Positions 34,283-43,778 are shown, numbered from the stretch's first letter. The stretch is 64,000 nucleotides of DNA from Bacillus sonorensis NBRC 101234 = KCTC 13918 (GCF_001592005.1 NZ_BCVZ01000002.1:310001-374000), one strand, 5' to 3'. The notes: a model not told the origin generated them from the sequence alone. Numbers and translations: made by a program.

Positions 34283-35107
34283 CTAGGAAAATGTCGTTCT
34301 CATCGCAAGCTCTGTCATCACAAGCATCGCCTGGTAGGCTTCCAAAATGTCCTTTGCTTCATAACGGACTACCGTCGTTCCCGGCTTGATTTCCGTGCCC
34401 GGCATCAGGTTCGCCCATTCCGCCTGGCCGTAGTTGGCAAATTCGATGCTGAGCACCGGTCTGTCGGGAGGCGTGAGCGGCTTGACTTTATCCTTGTTTC
34501 GCAGCGCGAAAGCCGTCTGTTCTTTTAACAGGCGCCCCGCTTTTTCCGGTGTGAGACACTTGACCGCCGAACGGGAAATCGTTTCTTTGACGGCCGCGGT
34601 CGCCACGTTCGGAATCAGCTCCTCCGCTTCTGCCGCCGCCTGGCTGTCACCGGCAACCATCAGCACCGGGACGCCGAAATAGCCCGCCACATAAGCATTA
34701 AAGCCGAGCTCGCCGACCGGCTGATCATTTATGTAAAAATGTCTGACGCCGAAAATCATGCTGTGCGACATCACGCCTTTCATCGAGGCCCTCGCATGGT
34801 ATCCCAAAAACATCGCTCCCGCGCATGTGTCATCAAGCCCCTGAACCATTGAAAACGGTTTGACATCCCCTGAGATCAGCTGCGCTTCAGGATGAAGCCG
34901 CTCAATCAAAAGGTTGTTCATCTTAGAATGGCTGTCATTGACAAGCACTTCAGAACAGCCGTTTTTGAACGCCTCTTCAATGACATAATTGGCCTCATCC
35001 GTCATGATCATCCGGCCCCGCTCATAATTCAGCTTGCTTGAATCAACGAACGTATCATCCGGAAGTCCCGAAATCCCCTCCATATCAACGGACATATACA
35101 GCTTCAT
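34283..35107 (-). CDS. dppA: DppA, D-aminopeptidase
   Basis: 274 residues from ATG 35107, preceded by GGGGGG; an ATG six codons earlier has no SD. Family M55 zinc peptidase specific for D-amino-terminal residues. Metal ligands D8 and E10 in MSVDMEGISG, with further His in VNDSHSKMN and GYHARAS. Decameric in B. subtilis. It frees D-Ala from D-Ala-D-Ala and similar peptides taken up by the same operon. First gene behind a CodY-type promoter. Confidence 0.96.
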   Translation of the reverse strand: MKLYMSVDMEGISGLPDDTFVDSSKLNYERGRMIMTDEANYVIEEAFKNGCSEVLVNDSHSKMNNLLIERLHPEAQLISGDVKPFSMVQGLDDTCAGAMFLGYHARASMKGVMSHSMIFGVRHFYINDQPVGELGFNAYVAGYFGVPVLMVAGDSQAAAEAEELIPNVATAAVKETISRSAVKCLTPEKAGRLLKEQTAFALRNKDKVKPLTPPDRPVLSIEFANYGQAEWANLMPGTEIKPGTTVVRYEAKDILEAYQAMLVMTELAMRTTFS

Positions 35108-35145
35108 CGAAAACCCCCCTGTCAAAAATCCCTCAATTTTTTTGT

Positions 35146-35160
35146 TATTTTATGAATATT
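35146..35160. promoter_or_regulatory. CodY box at the dpp promoter
   Basis: Minus strand AATATTCATAAAATA matches the CodY consensus at 12 of 15 positions. It starts about at the transcription start, fitting repression of dpp by CodY in amino-acid-rich medium. Confidence 0.65.
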
Positions 35161-35167
35161 CTAACAA

Positions 35168-35196
35168 ATTATATTAGAATTTTAATAGGATTGCAA
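35168..35196 (-). promoter_or_regulatory. dppA promoter
   Basis: TTGCAA (35191-35196), 17-base spacer, perfect TATAAT (35168-35173) on the minus strand. Confidence 0.88.
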
Positions 35197-35256
35197 TAAC
35201 TGTTGGGAAATTTAGAAAATAAAGATAATGGTGGAATGTACAGGAATTTGCCGAAT

Positions 35257-35296
35257 AAAAACAGGAGGCCGTTCCTAAGGCAGCCTCCTGTTTTTA
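35257..35296. terminator. Terminator of proG
   Basis: ACAGGAGGC pairs with GCCTCCTGT; T runs flank it on both strands. Confidence 0.85.
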
Positions 35297-35297
35297 T

Positions 35298-36119
35298 TTA
35301 TTGGTCGCCGCGGCTGACCGTTTCTTTTATTTCTTCGTATTTCTTCAACGTTCTGGAAAACACTTCATCAAACATCTGCGGCGCCTGTTGTCGTATGGCG
35401 TCGGCTCCTTCGGCGGTGATGCCCCCTTTTGTCGCCACTCTTTGCAATGTTTCCTCAAAAGTCATTTGTTTTTCCAACAAAAGTTTCCCGGTTCCTACCA
35501 AAGAATGAATCAGGAAGTCAAACGCTTCTTCTTTTGCCAGACTGCTGTTTCTTACTGCGGCCTGAGCGAATTCTTCAAAAATCGAAGCAATCAATCCCGG
35601 TGATGAGCTGGTTAAATTGCTCGCGGCATCGATATCTGCTTCCCGGATGTTTTTTACTCTGCCAAATGATGCGAGATATTCTTCGAGCCGCTTTTTGTTT
35701 TTTTCCGCCACGCGTTCTCCGTGAACCACAAGCGATGTACCTGTGTCTGTTTCAGATGTCAGAGTCGGTATGTATCTTGATACTTGACTGCCTGTCCACT
35801 TGTGAAGCTGCTCGATCGTGACCGCGGCCGCGATAGACACGATGTGCGCATCTTTTTGGAGATGCGGACTGATCTGTGCGACTGCTTCTTTTACAGCTAT
35901 AGGCGGTACACAGATGAAGAGAAGTTCGCATTGATTTGCGAGTTCCTCAGGAGATTGGCGGGAAACATTCGGATAGCGTTTTATAAAGCTTTCAGCTCTG
36001 CCTCCGGGTGTCCTCGTACTGATTGCCACCATATCTTCATTGATCTTTTTTTGTTCAAGCAGCTTTGATGCGATCATGTCTGCCATGCTTCCAAATCCGA
36101 TAAAACCGATTTTTTTCAA
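35298..36119 (-). CDS. proG: ProG, pyrroline-5-carboxylate reductase-like
   Basis: 273 residues from TTG 36119 (GAGGTG nine bases upstream; N-terminus LKKIGFIGFGSM). A GTG four codons earlier lies on the SD and is unlikely. N-terminal Rossmann domain with GFGSMADM, then CVPPIAVKEAV, and a C-terminal dimerisation domain with ITAEGADAIRQQAPQMF. Reduces pyrroline-5-carboxylate to proline; one of several Bacillus paralogues (ProG, ProH, ProI). Divergent from htrA. Confidence 0.9.
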   Translation of the reverse strand: MKKIGFIGFGSMADMIASKLLEQKKINEDMVAISTRTPGGRAESFIKRYPNVSRQSPEELANQCELLFICVPPIAVKEAVAQISPHLQKDAHIVSIAAAVTIEQLHKWTGSQVSRYIPTLTSETDTGTSLVVHGERVAEKNKKRLEEYLASFGRVKNIREADIDAASNLTSSSPGLIASIFEEFAQAAVRNSSLAKEEAFDFLIHSLVGTGKLLLEKQMTFEETLQRVATKGGITAEGADAIRQQAPQMFDEVFSRTLKKYEEIKETVSRGDQ

Positions 36120-36198
36120 TGCTTTTAACACCTCGGGGTATTGGTCTTTTATCCGCCGCTGGGCGGTCTGTTATCTATTCTATCCGTTTCTTTTACAA

Positions 36199-36229
36199 TT
36201 TCCCACAATGTTTTCACGTTTATCCCACA
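36199..36229. promoter_or_regulatory. CssR-type direct repeats upstream of htrA
   Basis: TTTCCCACA, TTTTCACG and TATCCCACA recur with the CAC core spaced exactly 11 bases apart (36204, 36215, 36226). B. subtilis htrA and htrB carry TTTTCACA-like CssR repeats at this place. A TATGAT at 36260-36265 is the likely -10. Confidence 0.65.
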
Positions 36230-36286
36230 CTCTTTGTTTATGATGTAGTCATCAAAGGTTATGATAACAATAGGAGCGTGGAGAAT

Positions 36287-37582
36287 ATGGAATACAATCG
36301 GGAAAATCCTCATGAACCCAAACATGAAATCATCATTCCTGAACAGCAGACGGAGCAAACCGTTAACCGTGCGGAGCATCAAAAACGCAAAATGTCCTGG
36401 CTGACGCCGATCATCAGCGGCATCATCGGAGGAAGCCTCGTCCTCGGTGTGACGACGTTTCAGCACAGCGGAGACGAAAAGACCAATTCGTCAGTGCAAA
36501 CCCAAACAAATCAAACAACAAATACGACTTCGCCGCAAAGTACGAAAACGGAAAAGCTGTCAAACTCAAGCACATCAGATGTATCGGACATGGTTGAAAA
36601 TGTGTCGCCTGCCATCGTCGGCATCTCAAACTATCAAAAACAGTCACAGACCGGCATGTTCGGCTTTGAAAGCAGCAATAACAGCTCCAGCGAAGAGGAA
36701 ACAGGAACAGGATCAGGCGTTATTTATAAAAAAGCGAACGGAAAAGCGTATATCATCACAAACAATCATGTTGTCGAAGGCGCGAGCAAGCTGACCGTTT
36801 CCTTATCTAACGGAAAAGAAGTGGAAGGCAAGCTGCTTGGCAGCGACTCCCTGACAGACCTTGCCGTTGTTGAAATCTCCGCTGATCATGTGGAAAAGGT
36901 CGCAACTTTCGGCGACTCTTCCAGCCTAAAAGCGGGCGAATCAGTGGTGGCGATCGGCAACCCGCTCGGCAAAGACCTTTCCCGCACTGTAACACAGGGA
37001 ATCGTCAGCGGTGTCAACCGGACCGTTTCCGTCGATACATCAGCCGGGGAAACCAAGATGAACGTCATTCAGACGGATGCCGCGATCAATCCAGGAAACA
37101 GCGGAGGAGCCCTGTTAAATACAAAAGGCGAAGTCATCGGGATTAACAGTATGAAAATCAGTGAAACCGGTGTTGAAGGGATCGGGTTTGCGATTCCGAG
37201 CAATGACGTCAAGCCGATTGCAGAGGAACTGCAATCAAAAGGAAAAATCGAACGTCCGTATATCGGTGTGAGCATGATGGATCTGAACCAGGTTCCTGAA
37301 AACTATCAAACAGGAACGCTCGGATTGAGCGGCAGCCAATTAAACAAAGGCGTCTACATCGGCCAGGTCGCCGCAGGATCTCCGGCTGAAAAAGCAGGCC
37401 TCAAAGAAAATGATGTCATCGTCAGCCTGAACGGCAAAGAAACCGATTCAGGAAGCACCCTCCGCAATATCCTTTACAAGAATACAAAGATCGGAGACAC
37501 GGTGAAAGTGACGATTATCAGAAACGGCAAAACCATGACAAAACAAGTGAAGCTTGATCAAAAAGAAGAAACTTCTTCTTAA
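36287..37582 (+). CDS. htrA: HtrA, membrane-anchored serine protease/chaperone
   Basis: 431 residues from ATG 36287, preceded by GGAGCGTGGAG; the frame's opening to 36119 runs through promoter sequence. Cytoplasmic N-terminus, one membrane anchor (about 40-58), a Ser/Thr/Asn/Gln-rich linker, a trypsin-like domain with H161 (TNNHVVEGA), D191 (SLTDLAVV) and S272 (NPGNSGGALLN), and one PDZ domain (about 330-425). Degrades or refolds misfolded secreted proteins at the membrane. CssRS-type repeats lie upstream, so induction by secretion stress is expected. Confidence 0.96.
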   Translation: MEYNRENPHEPKHEIIIPEQQTEQTVNRAEHQKRKMSWLTPIISGIIGGSLVLGVTTFQHSGDEKTNSSVQTQTNQTTNTTSPQSTKTEKLSNSSTSDVSDMVENVSPAIVGISNYQKQSQTGMFGFESSNNSSSEEETGTGSGVIYKKANGKAYIITNNHVVEGASKLTVSLSNGKEVEGKLLGSDSLTDLAVVEISADHVEKVATFGDSSSLKAGESVVAIGNPLGKDLSRTVTQGIVSGVNRTVSVDTSAGETKMNVIQTDAAINPGNSGGALLNTKGEVIGINSMKISETGVEGIGFAIPSNDVKPIAEELQSKGKIERPYIGVSMMDLNQVPENYQTGTLGLSGSQLNKGVYIGQVAAGSPAEKAGLKENDVIVSLNGKETDSGSTLRNILYKNTKIGDTVKVTIIRNGKTMTKQVKLDQKEETSS

Positions 37583-37602
37583 TCAATATAAATCCTCCCT
37601 GG

Positions 37603-37628
37603 CTGCCGGCATTGCCGGCAGTTTTTTT
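37603..37628 (+). terminator. Terminator of htrA
   Basis: CTGCCGGCA and TGCCGGCAG form a tight hairpin followed by TTTTTTT. Confidence 0.88.
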
Positions 37629-37635
37629 ATTTTCG

Positions 37636-37669
37636 AAAAAACCAAGGCTCCCCATCAGGGGGCCTTGGT
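37636..37669 (-). terminator. Terminator of mhqA
   Basis: ACCAAGGC pairs with GCCTTGGT, with an inner CCCC/GGGG pairing, then TTTTTTC on the minus strand. The stem reaches the stop codon. Confidence 0.83.
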
Positions 37670-38628
37670 TACATTGTTGTCTGAATCGGTGTAAGCCGGG
37701 CTTCAATTTCTTTCCGTCTATTTTCAAGATATGGCGGCAGCGCAAGGCTTTGCCCCAGGTGGTCGATGTCTTCGTCAACGGCAAAACCGGGACCGTCTGT
37801 CGAAAGCTCAAAAAGGATGCCGTTCGGTTCTCTGAAGTACAGCGCTTTAAAATAATAGCGTTCTACGGTGCCGGAGTTTGTGAAGCCATGCGCGCTGATT
37901 GTTTCATGCCATTTTTGCAGCTCTTCCTCATCTTTGACGCGGAATGCAACATGGTGGACGCTGCCTCTACCGGGCCGCTCTCTCCGCAAATCTTCGGTTT
38001 TTTTCACATGGATTTCCGTTGCTGCCCCGCCTTCTCCTGATTCAAAAATAAGCAGTTTTTGGTTTGTTTCCGTCCAGTCTTCGGCAATCTGCTTAAAGCC
38101 GAGAATGTCTGTCAGAACGGCGGCTGTCGGTTCTGTATCGGCGACGGACAGCTCGACGGGACCGAGCCCCCTGATGGCAAATTCCCCGGGAATGACGCTG
38201 TTTTTCACAGGTACTCCGATATCTTTGCCGTTTTCATCCGCAGTGAGAATGATGTTTTGTCCTTCAGGATCTAAAAAGCGGAGAATGCTGCGCCCCGCCC
38301 GCTTGGTGATGGAGTCTTTGGCAACGCCGAGCTCATCAAGACGCTTTTCCCAAAAGCGAAGCGCCTCTTCCCCCGGTACGCGAAGCGAGACGGATGAAAT
38401 GCAGTTCGTGCCTTCCACACGGCGCGCCAGCATCGGAATTTCGAAAAATGTCAAATCCGATCCGGGCGTCGCAACCTCATCTCCGTAAAACAAATGATAC
38501 ATCGTCGGCTCATCCTGATTGACTGATTTTTTGATCAGCTTCATTCCCAGTCCTTTTACATAAAAATCGTAGTTTTTTTGCGCATGTGCCGTTAAAGCAG
38601 ACACGTGGTGAATACCGTTTACTTTCAT
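37669..38628 (-). CDS. mhqA: MhqA (YkcA), ring-cleaving dioxygenase of the glyoxalase/VOC fold
   Basis: 319 residues, two vicinal-oxygen-chelate domains. Metal ligands: His in NGIHHVSALTA and His in GSVHHVAFRVKD, with Glu in GILFELSTDGPGF. In B. subtilis MhqA is one of the MhqR-controlled proteins that protect against 2-methylhydroquinone, catechol and diamide. A perfect MhqR-type palindrome lies 32 bases upstream of this gene. SD TAGGAG. mhqR itself is not in the window. Confidence 0.93.
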   Translation of the reverse strand: MKVNGIHHVSALTAHAQKNYDFYVKGLGMKLIKKSVNQDEPTMYHLFYGDEVATPGSDLTFFEIPMLARRVEGTNCISSVSLRVPGEEALRFWEKRLDELGVAKDSITKRAGRSILRFLDPEGQNIILTADENGKDIGVPVKNSVIPGEFAIRGLGPVELSVADTEPTAAVLTDILGFKQIAEDWTETNQKLLIFESGEGGAATEIHVKKTEDLRRERPGRGSVHHVAFRVKDEEELQKWHETISAHGFTNSGTVERYYFKALYFREPNGILFELSTDGPGFAVDEDIDHLGQSLALPPYLENRRKEIEARLTPIQTTM

Positions 38629-38660
38629 AACAATTCATCTCCTATTAGGTTGCGATGTTA

Positions 38661-38680
38661 ATATCTCGAATTCGAGATAT
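38661..38680. promoter_or_regulatory. MhqR operator of mhqA
   Basis: A perfect 20-bp palindrome with core ATCTCGAATTCGAGAT, matching the MhqR box. The remainder of the 340-base gap to steT is AT-rich and holds the two divergent promoters (a TACAATATAAA stretch precedes steT); no gene is seen. Confidence 0.9.
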
Positions 38681-38966
38681 ATGTTCTATAACCAAGGTAT
38701 GTGATTTCAAGTCAAAAGTCAACTGATGACGCTCGGCACACAAGATGGTGAAGGAAAACACGAAAAATCTTAACAATAAGAGTTATATATCTAAATAAAG
38801 TTCGACTATAAATCTTCTAAAACGCGTTTTACCACCTCAAAATACATCAAAAATAAAAAAACGACGAAAATCAGAAAATTTATTTTATTTTTGTTTTTGA
38901 AAAATGGTATTACAATATAAAAATAGTTTTTCAGAAAAAGAAATCAAACAATGGGAGGCGTAACAA

Positions 38967-40274
38967 ATGAATGCAGAAGAAAACGGACTAAAAAAAGAGA
39001 TAGGCTTATTATTTGCGCTTTCTCTGGTGATTGGAACGATCATCGGCTCGGGCGTGTTTATGAAGCCCGGCAGTGTTCTTTCTTATTCCGGCAATGCGCA
39101 GATCGCACTTTTCGCCTGGCTTCTGGGAGGCTTTCTAACGCTTGCAGGCGGACTGACGATCGCCGAACTCGGTACACAGATTCCGAAAACGGGCGGCCTT
39201 TATACGTATCTTGAAGAGATTTACGGAGAGTTCTGGGGCTTTTTGTGCGGCTGGGTTCAAATCATTATCTACGGACCCGCGATCATCGGCGCGCTCGGAT
39301 TGTATTTCGGCTCACTCGTGGCCAATTTGTTTTCATGGGACAAGTCATTTGCCGCGCTTATCGGCATTATATCCGTCGCCTTTTTGTGCATCGTCAACAT
39401 TATCGGCACCAAGTACGGCGGGGCGGTTCAAACGATCACAACGGTCGGAAAGCTGATCCCCATTGTATGCATTGTGATCTTCGGCCTTTGGAAAGGCGAC
39501 GAGCATATATTTAGTGAGGTCAGCAGCGGTATCGCAGACCAGAACTTCGGAGCCGCCGTTTTGGCGACATTGTTCGCTTATGACGGCTGGATACTGCTTG
39601 CCGCGCTCGGCGGAGAAATGAAACAGCCGGAAAAACTTCTTCCAAAAGCGATGACCGGAGGCATTCTGATCGTTACGGCCTGCTATTTGTTTATCAATCT
39701 GGCACTGCTTCATATCCTGCCTGCCGACCAGATCGTAAAGCTCGGCGAAAATGCGACAAGCACCGCGGCATCGATGCTTTTCGGACCGATCGGCGGCAAA
39801 TTGATCTCCATCGGAATCATTGTCAGTATTTTCGGCTGCTTAAACGGGAAAGTCCTGTCCTTTCCGCGCGTCATTTTCGCGATGGCTGAAAAAAAACAGC
39901 TGCCGTTTTCTCGCTGGATCTCCCACGTTCATCCGACGTTTCATACCCCGTGGATCGCCGTCATCGTGCAAATCATCTTTGCGGTTGTGCTAATGATTAT
40001 CAGCAATCCGGAAAAGCTGTCAGAGGTTTCAATTTTTATGATCTATATCTTTTATGTGATGGCATTTTTCGCGGTATTTATTTTACGCAGACGAAACAGC
40101 GGGCTGAAAAGATCGTACAGTGTACCGCTTTATCCTTACCTGCCGATCGCGGCAATCGCCGGCTCCTTGTTTGTCCTCGGCAGCACGCTCTTAACAGACT
40201 TCTACAGCTGCCTATGGTCGATCTTGATCGGCCTTGCCGGATTGCCGGTTTATGTTTGGATGAAAAAAGCATAG
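38967..40274 (+). CDS. steT: SteT, serine/threonine exchanger (APC superfamily)
   Basis: 435 residues, 12 membrane helices. LAT-type amino acid exchanger: LVIGTIIGSGVFMKPG (substrate-binding helix 1 break), ELGTQIPKTGGLYTY and YDGWILLAALGGEMKQPEKLLP. B. subtilis SteT (YkbA) exchanges serine and threonine. GGGAGG before the ATG. It marks the last gene in B. subtilis-like order before the polysaccharide locus. Confidence 0.93.
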   Translation: MNAEENGLKKEIGLLFALSLVIGTIIGSGVFMKPGSVLSYSGNAQIALFAWLLGGFLTLAGGLTIAELGTQIPKTGGLYTYLEEIYGEFWGFLCGWVQIIIYGPAIIGALGLYFGSLVANLFSWDKSFAALIGIISVAFLCIVNIIGTKYGGAVQTITTVGKLIPIVCIVIFGLWKGDEHIFSEVSSGIADQNFGAAVLATLFAYDGWILLAALGGEMKQPEKLLPKAMTGGILIVTACYLFINLALLHILPADQIVKLGENATSTAASMLFGPIGGKLISIGIIVSIFGCLNGKVLSFPRVIFAMAEKKQLPFSRWISHVHPTFHTPWIAVIVQIIFAVVLMIISNPEKLSEVSIFMIYIFYVMAFFAVFILRRRNSGLKRSYSVPLYPYLPIAAIAGSLFVLGSTLLTDFYSCLWSILIGLAGLPVYVWMKKA

Positions 40275-40291
40275 CTTCAACCGCTAAAGGA

Positions 40292-40320
40292 AGCCGCCGG
40301 AACGACCCGGCGGCTTTTTT
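40292..40320 (+). terminator. Terminator of steT
   Basis: AGCCGCCGG pairs with CCGGCGGCT, then TTTTTT; it touches the lplC stop codon. Confidence 0.88.
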
Positions 40321-41206
40321 ACCCTTTCACAGACCCGATCAAGATCCCTTTGGCAAAATGCTTTTGCAAAAACGGATACACCGCTAAAATCGGGAGGGTC
40401 GCAATGACGATGACGGCCAATTTAATCGACTGCTCCGGCGGGACGGTGTTTTCCATCATGTCATTGGTGGTCCCTGTCAAATCCGACAGAATCGTAACTT
40501 GGCGCAGCACCATTTGCAGCGGCCATTTTGCACTGTCATTGATGTAAAGAAGCGCATGGAAAAAATCGTTCCAAATGCCGACCGCATAAAAGAGCGCAAA
40601 GGTTGCGACAACCGGTTTCGAAAGCGGAAGCGCGATCCGGAAAAACACGCCGATCTCCGAACAGCCGTCTATTTTCGCGGATTCTTCCAGCTCTCTCGGC
40701 AGCTGCTGAAAAAAATTTTTAATAATGATTAAATTGAACGGATTAATGGCCATCGGTAATATCAACGCCCAGTAAGAGTCCAGGAGACCAAGCGATTTGA
40801 CGACGATATACGTCGGTATCATCCCGCCGCTGAAGAGCATCGCGAAAATCACAAGATTTAACAGCAGGTTCCTTCCCTTCAGATGCCGTTTTGCAAGCGG
40901 GTATGCCATCGTAAACGTAAACATGAGCTGGACGATCGTTCCGACCACCGTAATGAGCACGGATACACCCATGCTTCTGATAAACGTCGGTGTCGAAAAA
41001 ATATAACGGTATGCATCAAGTGAAAATGTTTCCGGAAAGATGAAAAAGCTTCTTTCCGAAAGTTCTGCTTCTGTCGCAAACGAACCGGCGATAATGTACA
41101 GAAAAGGCAGAACCGTCACAAGTCCGCAGCAGCCGAGAAAGACGATATTAAACCAATCAAACACCCGCCCGGCTTTCGTGTTATGAATCGCTTCTGAACC
41201 GGCCAT
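40319..41206 (-). CDS. lplC: LplC, sugar ABC permease subunit
   Basis: 295 residues, six membrane helices, MalG-type permease with the EAA loop EESAKIDGCSEIGVFFRIALPLSKP. Pairs with LplB for uptake of oligosaccharides, here presumably rhamnogalacturonan or galactan fragments. The ATPase is probably the shared MsmX encoded elsewhere. B. subtilis has lplD after lplC; here steT follows directly. Confidence 0.93.
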   Translation of the reverse strand: MAGSEAIHNTKAGRVFDWFNIVFLGCCGLVTVLPFLYIIAGSFATEAELSERSFFIFPETFSLDAYRYIFSTPTFIRSMGVSVLITVVGTIVQLMFTFTMAYPLAKRHLKGRNLLLNLVIFAMLFSGGMIPTYIVVKSLGLLDSYWALILPMAINPFNLIIIKNFFQQLPRELEESAKIDGCSEIGVFFRIALPLSKPVVATFALFYAVGIWNDFFHALLYINDSAKWPLQMVLRQVTILSDLTGTTNDMMENTVPPEQSIKLAVIVIATLPILAVYPFLQKHFAKGILIGSVKG

Positions 41207-41224
41207 TTTTTCTTCACCCCCATC

Positions 41225-42178
41225 CTAAAACAGACCGTCCTGGTCGAATTTTTTCGCGATATAATTGGCGCCGAAAATCAACGCAATGCCGACGACTGAT
41301 TTAAAGAGGCCGACTGCCGTACTGTAGCTGTAAGCTCCCTGCGTGATTCCGACGATATAGACATATGTGTCAAAAATCTCCGCCACACTCCTGTTCAAAG
41401 AGTTGGTCATCAGAAAAATCTGTTCGAAGCCGATGTTCAAAAAATTGCCGATTCTTAAAATGAGCAGGACGATGATCGTGCTTCTGATCGCCGGGAGCGT
41501 AATATGCCACAATCTTCTGAAACGCCCCGCTCCATCCATCACGGCCGCTTCATACTGCTCCTGGTCAACTGAAGCAAGCGCCGCCAAAAACAGAATCGTT
41601 CCCCAGCCCGTCTCTTTCCAAATACTCTGCAACACGATCATCGGCCTGAACCATTCGGTGTCTGAGAGAAAGGAAATCTCTCTTCCCGTTATCTGTTCAA
41701 GGATTTTATTAATGACGCCGGTGTCAACCGTGAAAAAGACAAACGTGATGCTGACGACGATCGTCCATGAGACAAAATGCGGGACATAAATGAATGTCTG
41801 AATGCATCTTTTGTAAATGGCGTGCCTCAGCTCATTCAGCATCAGGGCGACAATGAGCGGCGCCGGGAAGGCAAATATCAAATCGAGAGCGGCGAGCATC
41901 AGTGTATTGCGGAGCAGCCGAAAAAAATCGGGGTTCATAAAAAAGTCTTGAAAATACTCAAATCCGACCCATTCGCTTTGCCAAAAGCCGAGATAAGGCG
42001 AATAATCCTTAAAGGCGATCAATACGCCCCACATCGGCCAATATTTAAAAATAAGAAAATATAAAACACCGGGAACGAGCAGAAGATAAAGCCATTTATC
42101 CCGTTTAAAGGCTGCCAGCCCGTTCGTTTTCCGTTTTGTTGCAACAGCGGCCGTCTCCGTTTTCGTTGTGATTTCCAT
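41225..42178 (-). CDS. lplB: LplB, sugar ABC permease subunit
   Basis: 317 residues from ATG 42178 (AAAGGAGG nine bases upstream; an ATG three codons earlier abuts that SD). MalF-type permease with six helices and the EAA loop EAAVMDGAGRFRRLWHITLPAI. 'Polysaccharide permease' PF00528 form of the LplB/YtcP class. The N-terminus has a short cytoplasmic TTKTETAAVATKRK tail. Confidence 0.93.
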   Translation of the reverse strand: MEITTKTETAAVATKRKTNGLAAFKRDKWLYLLLVPGVLYFLIFKYWPMWGVLIAFKDYSPYLGFWQSEWVGFEYFQDFFMNPDFFRLLRNTLMLAALDLIFAFPAPLIVALMLNELRHAIYKRCIQTFIYVPHFVSWTIVVSITFVFFTVDTGVINKILEQITGREISFLSDTEWFRPMIVLQSIWKETGWGTILFLAALASVDQEQYEAAVMDGAGRFRRLWHITLPAIRSTIIVLLILRIGNFLNIGFEQIFLMTNSLNRSVAEIFDTYVYIVGITQGAYSYSTAVGLFKSVVGIALIFGANYIAKKFDQDGLF

Positions 42179-42217
42179 ATACCGCATCCTCCTTTCGATC
42201 TGCTGCCGGAGACGGTC

Positions 42218-43735
42218 CTATTTCGACTGTAGATACAATTCGTTCAGTTCTTTCATCAACTCTTCCCCGCCGCTTTTATACCAGAGCTCCACAGCATCCT
42301 GAAAGCCTTTTTCATCTATGTCTCCAATAATAAACTGCGTTTTGGCATCAAGGATGATGTTGTCGAGCTGAGCGCCTTTTTGGGTGTATAGATCGGAAAC
42401 AAGCGATTCAGCCGGATTGAATACGGCGATTTTTTCTCCTTCCTTCACCACCTGCTGACGATGCTTGAAAAGCCTGGTCTTTTGTTCTGCAATATAATAT
42501 CTCTGCTCAGGGATCCCCATACTGAACTGCGCAAGCCCTTCGTGCTCATAAAGCAGTTTTTTGTTGTTTTTTTCAAGCGATGTAAACGTTCCGTTTTCAA
42601 GCTTGTAATTGCGTCCCTCGACCCCATTGTTGGCGATGATCTGGGCTTGTTCGTCATTCATTTTGTCGAGGAAGGCGAGAACATCCTTCAATTCTTTTTC
42701 CGTCTTGACGCTCGCTTTCGGGATTGCGATCATGCCCGCATATCCGGATGTCGGAAAGGTATAGGTTCCTTTTGGGCCTTTTACCGTGCCGACGACATCG
42801 ATGACATTTTTGTTTTTAGGATCGGCTTCTTCAAGGGCGCTTTGGATTTGCGAAGCCCGTGAGCCTGTATCAACGATCACGCCCGCCTTTCCTTTCACGA
42901 TTGGATCATTCCATTTCGCCGAATCCATCACGGCGAAATCTTGATTGATCAGCCGTTCATCATACAGCTTTTTAAAGAAACGGAGCGCCTCCATATATTC
43001 GTCTGTCGTAAAATCGGGTACAAGCTCGCCGTTCTCATTCACGCCATAGCGGTTCGGCGCGCCAAACCACGTCTGCATAATATCCCATGGGCTTCCGTTG
43101 CCAAGGCCCATCCATTTCGGTACAACCATGCCGTACGTATCGTCTTTACCGTTTTTGTCAGGATCTTTTTCCTTAAACGCTTTCAGCACTTCATAAAAAT
43201 CTTCGATCGTTTTCGGCATATCGAGCCCGACGTTTGTAAGCCAGTCTGTTCTGATGATGATGGAGGCGCGGATCAGATCCCTTGCCCTGTATATGCCGTA
43301 GACCTCCCCGTTGACTGAACTGTTTTTCATCACCTTTTCATCGGCCCGGCTGAGGTTTTTATAATCCTTCACATATTTGGAGAGCTCCCAAAACGCCCCG
43401 GCTTTGACAGATTTGATGAACCCGGGCGACTTGTCCGTGACGACGATGGCATGGGGCATATCTCCGGACGCCATGACGATGTTAAATTTGTCATTGTAAG
43501 AAGAGTTCGGAACCCATGTTACCTTGATATCCTTTTTCGTATACGCTTCAAGCGCCTTTAAAGAAGGGCTGTTTTCCCCCGGGCTTTCGGGCGACAGAAG
43601 CGGAGCCATGATGCGGATCGTGTTCTTTTGGTTGTCCTTTGCATGTTGATGAGACGTTTCATTCGCGCTGCATCCCATAAATATGAAACAGACGACAGGC
43701 ACGGCCAGCCACTTTTTAATCCTTTTTTTCGGCAT
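42218..43735 (-). CDS. lplA: LplA, sugar-binding lipoprotein
   Basis: 505 residues. Lipobox FIFMGC (Cys22). SBP family 1 of the LplA/YtcQ type; segments RIMAPLLSPESPG, MASGDMPHAIVVTDKSPG and WFGAPNRYGVNENGELVPDFT are typical. Delivers oligosaccharides to LplBC. Preceded by GGGGG eight bases before the ATG, and by a cre-like site. Confidence 0.93.
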   Translation of the reverse strand: MPKKRIKKWLAVPVVCFIFMGCSANETSHQHAKDNQKNTIRIMAPLLSPESPGENSPSLKALEAYTKKDIKVTWVPNSSYNDKFNIVMASGDMPHAIVVTDKSPGFIKSVKAGAFWELSKYVKDYKNLSRADEKVMKNSSVNGEVYGIYRARDLIRASIIIRTDWLTNVGLDMPKTIEDFYEVLKAFKEKDPDKNGKDDTYGMVVPKWMGLGNGSPWDIMQTWFGAPNRYGVNENGELVPDFTTDEYMEALRFFKKLYDERLINQDFAVMDSAKWNDPIVKGKAGVIVDTGSRASQIQSALEEADPKNKNVIDVVGTVKGPKGTYTFPTSGYAGMIAIPKASVKTEKELKDVLAFLDKMNDEQAQIIANNGVEGRNYKLENGTFTSLEKNNKKLLYEHEGLAQFSMGIPEQRYYIAEQKTRLFKHRQQVVKEGEKIAVFNPAESLVSDLYTQKGAQLDNIILDAKTQFIIGDIDEKGFQDAVELWYKSGGEELMKELNELYLQSK

Positions 43736-43778
43736 AATGCGATTCCCCCTTTTGATCGTTTGACTGCTTCACCACAAT

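Noticed and set aside
36119..36286. N-terminal extension of htrA
   Set aside because: Covers the promoter and CssR-type repeats; ATG 36287 has the SD and matches the family.
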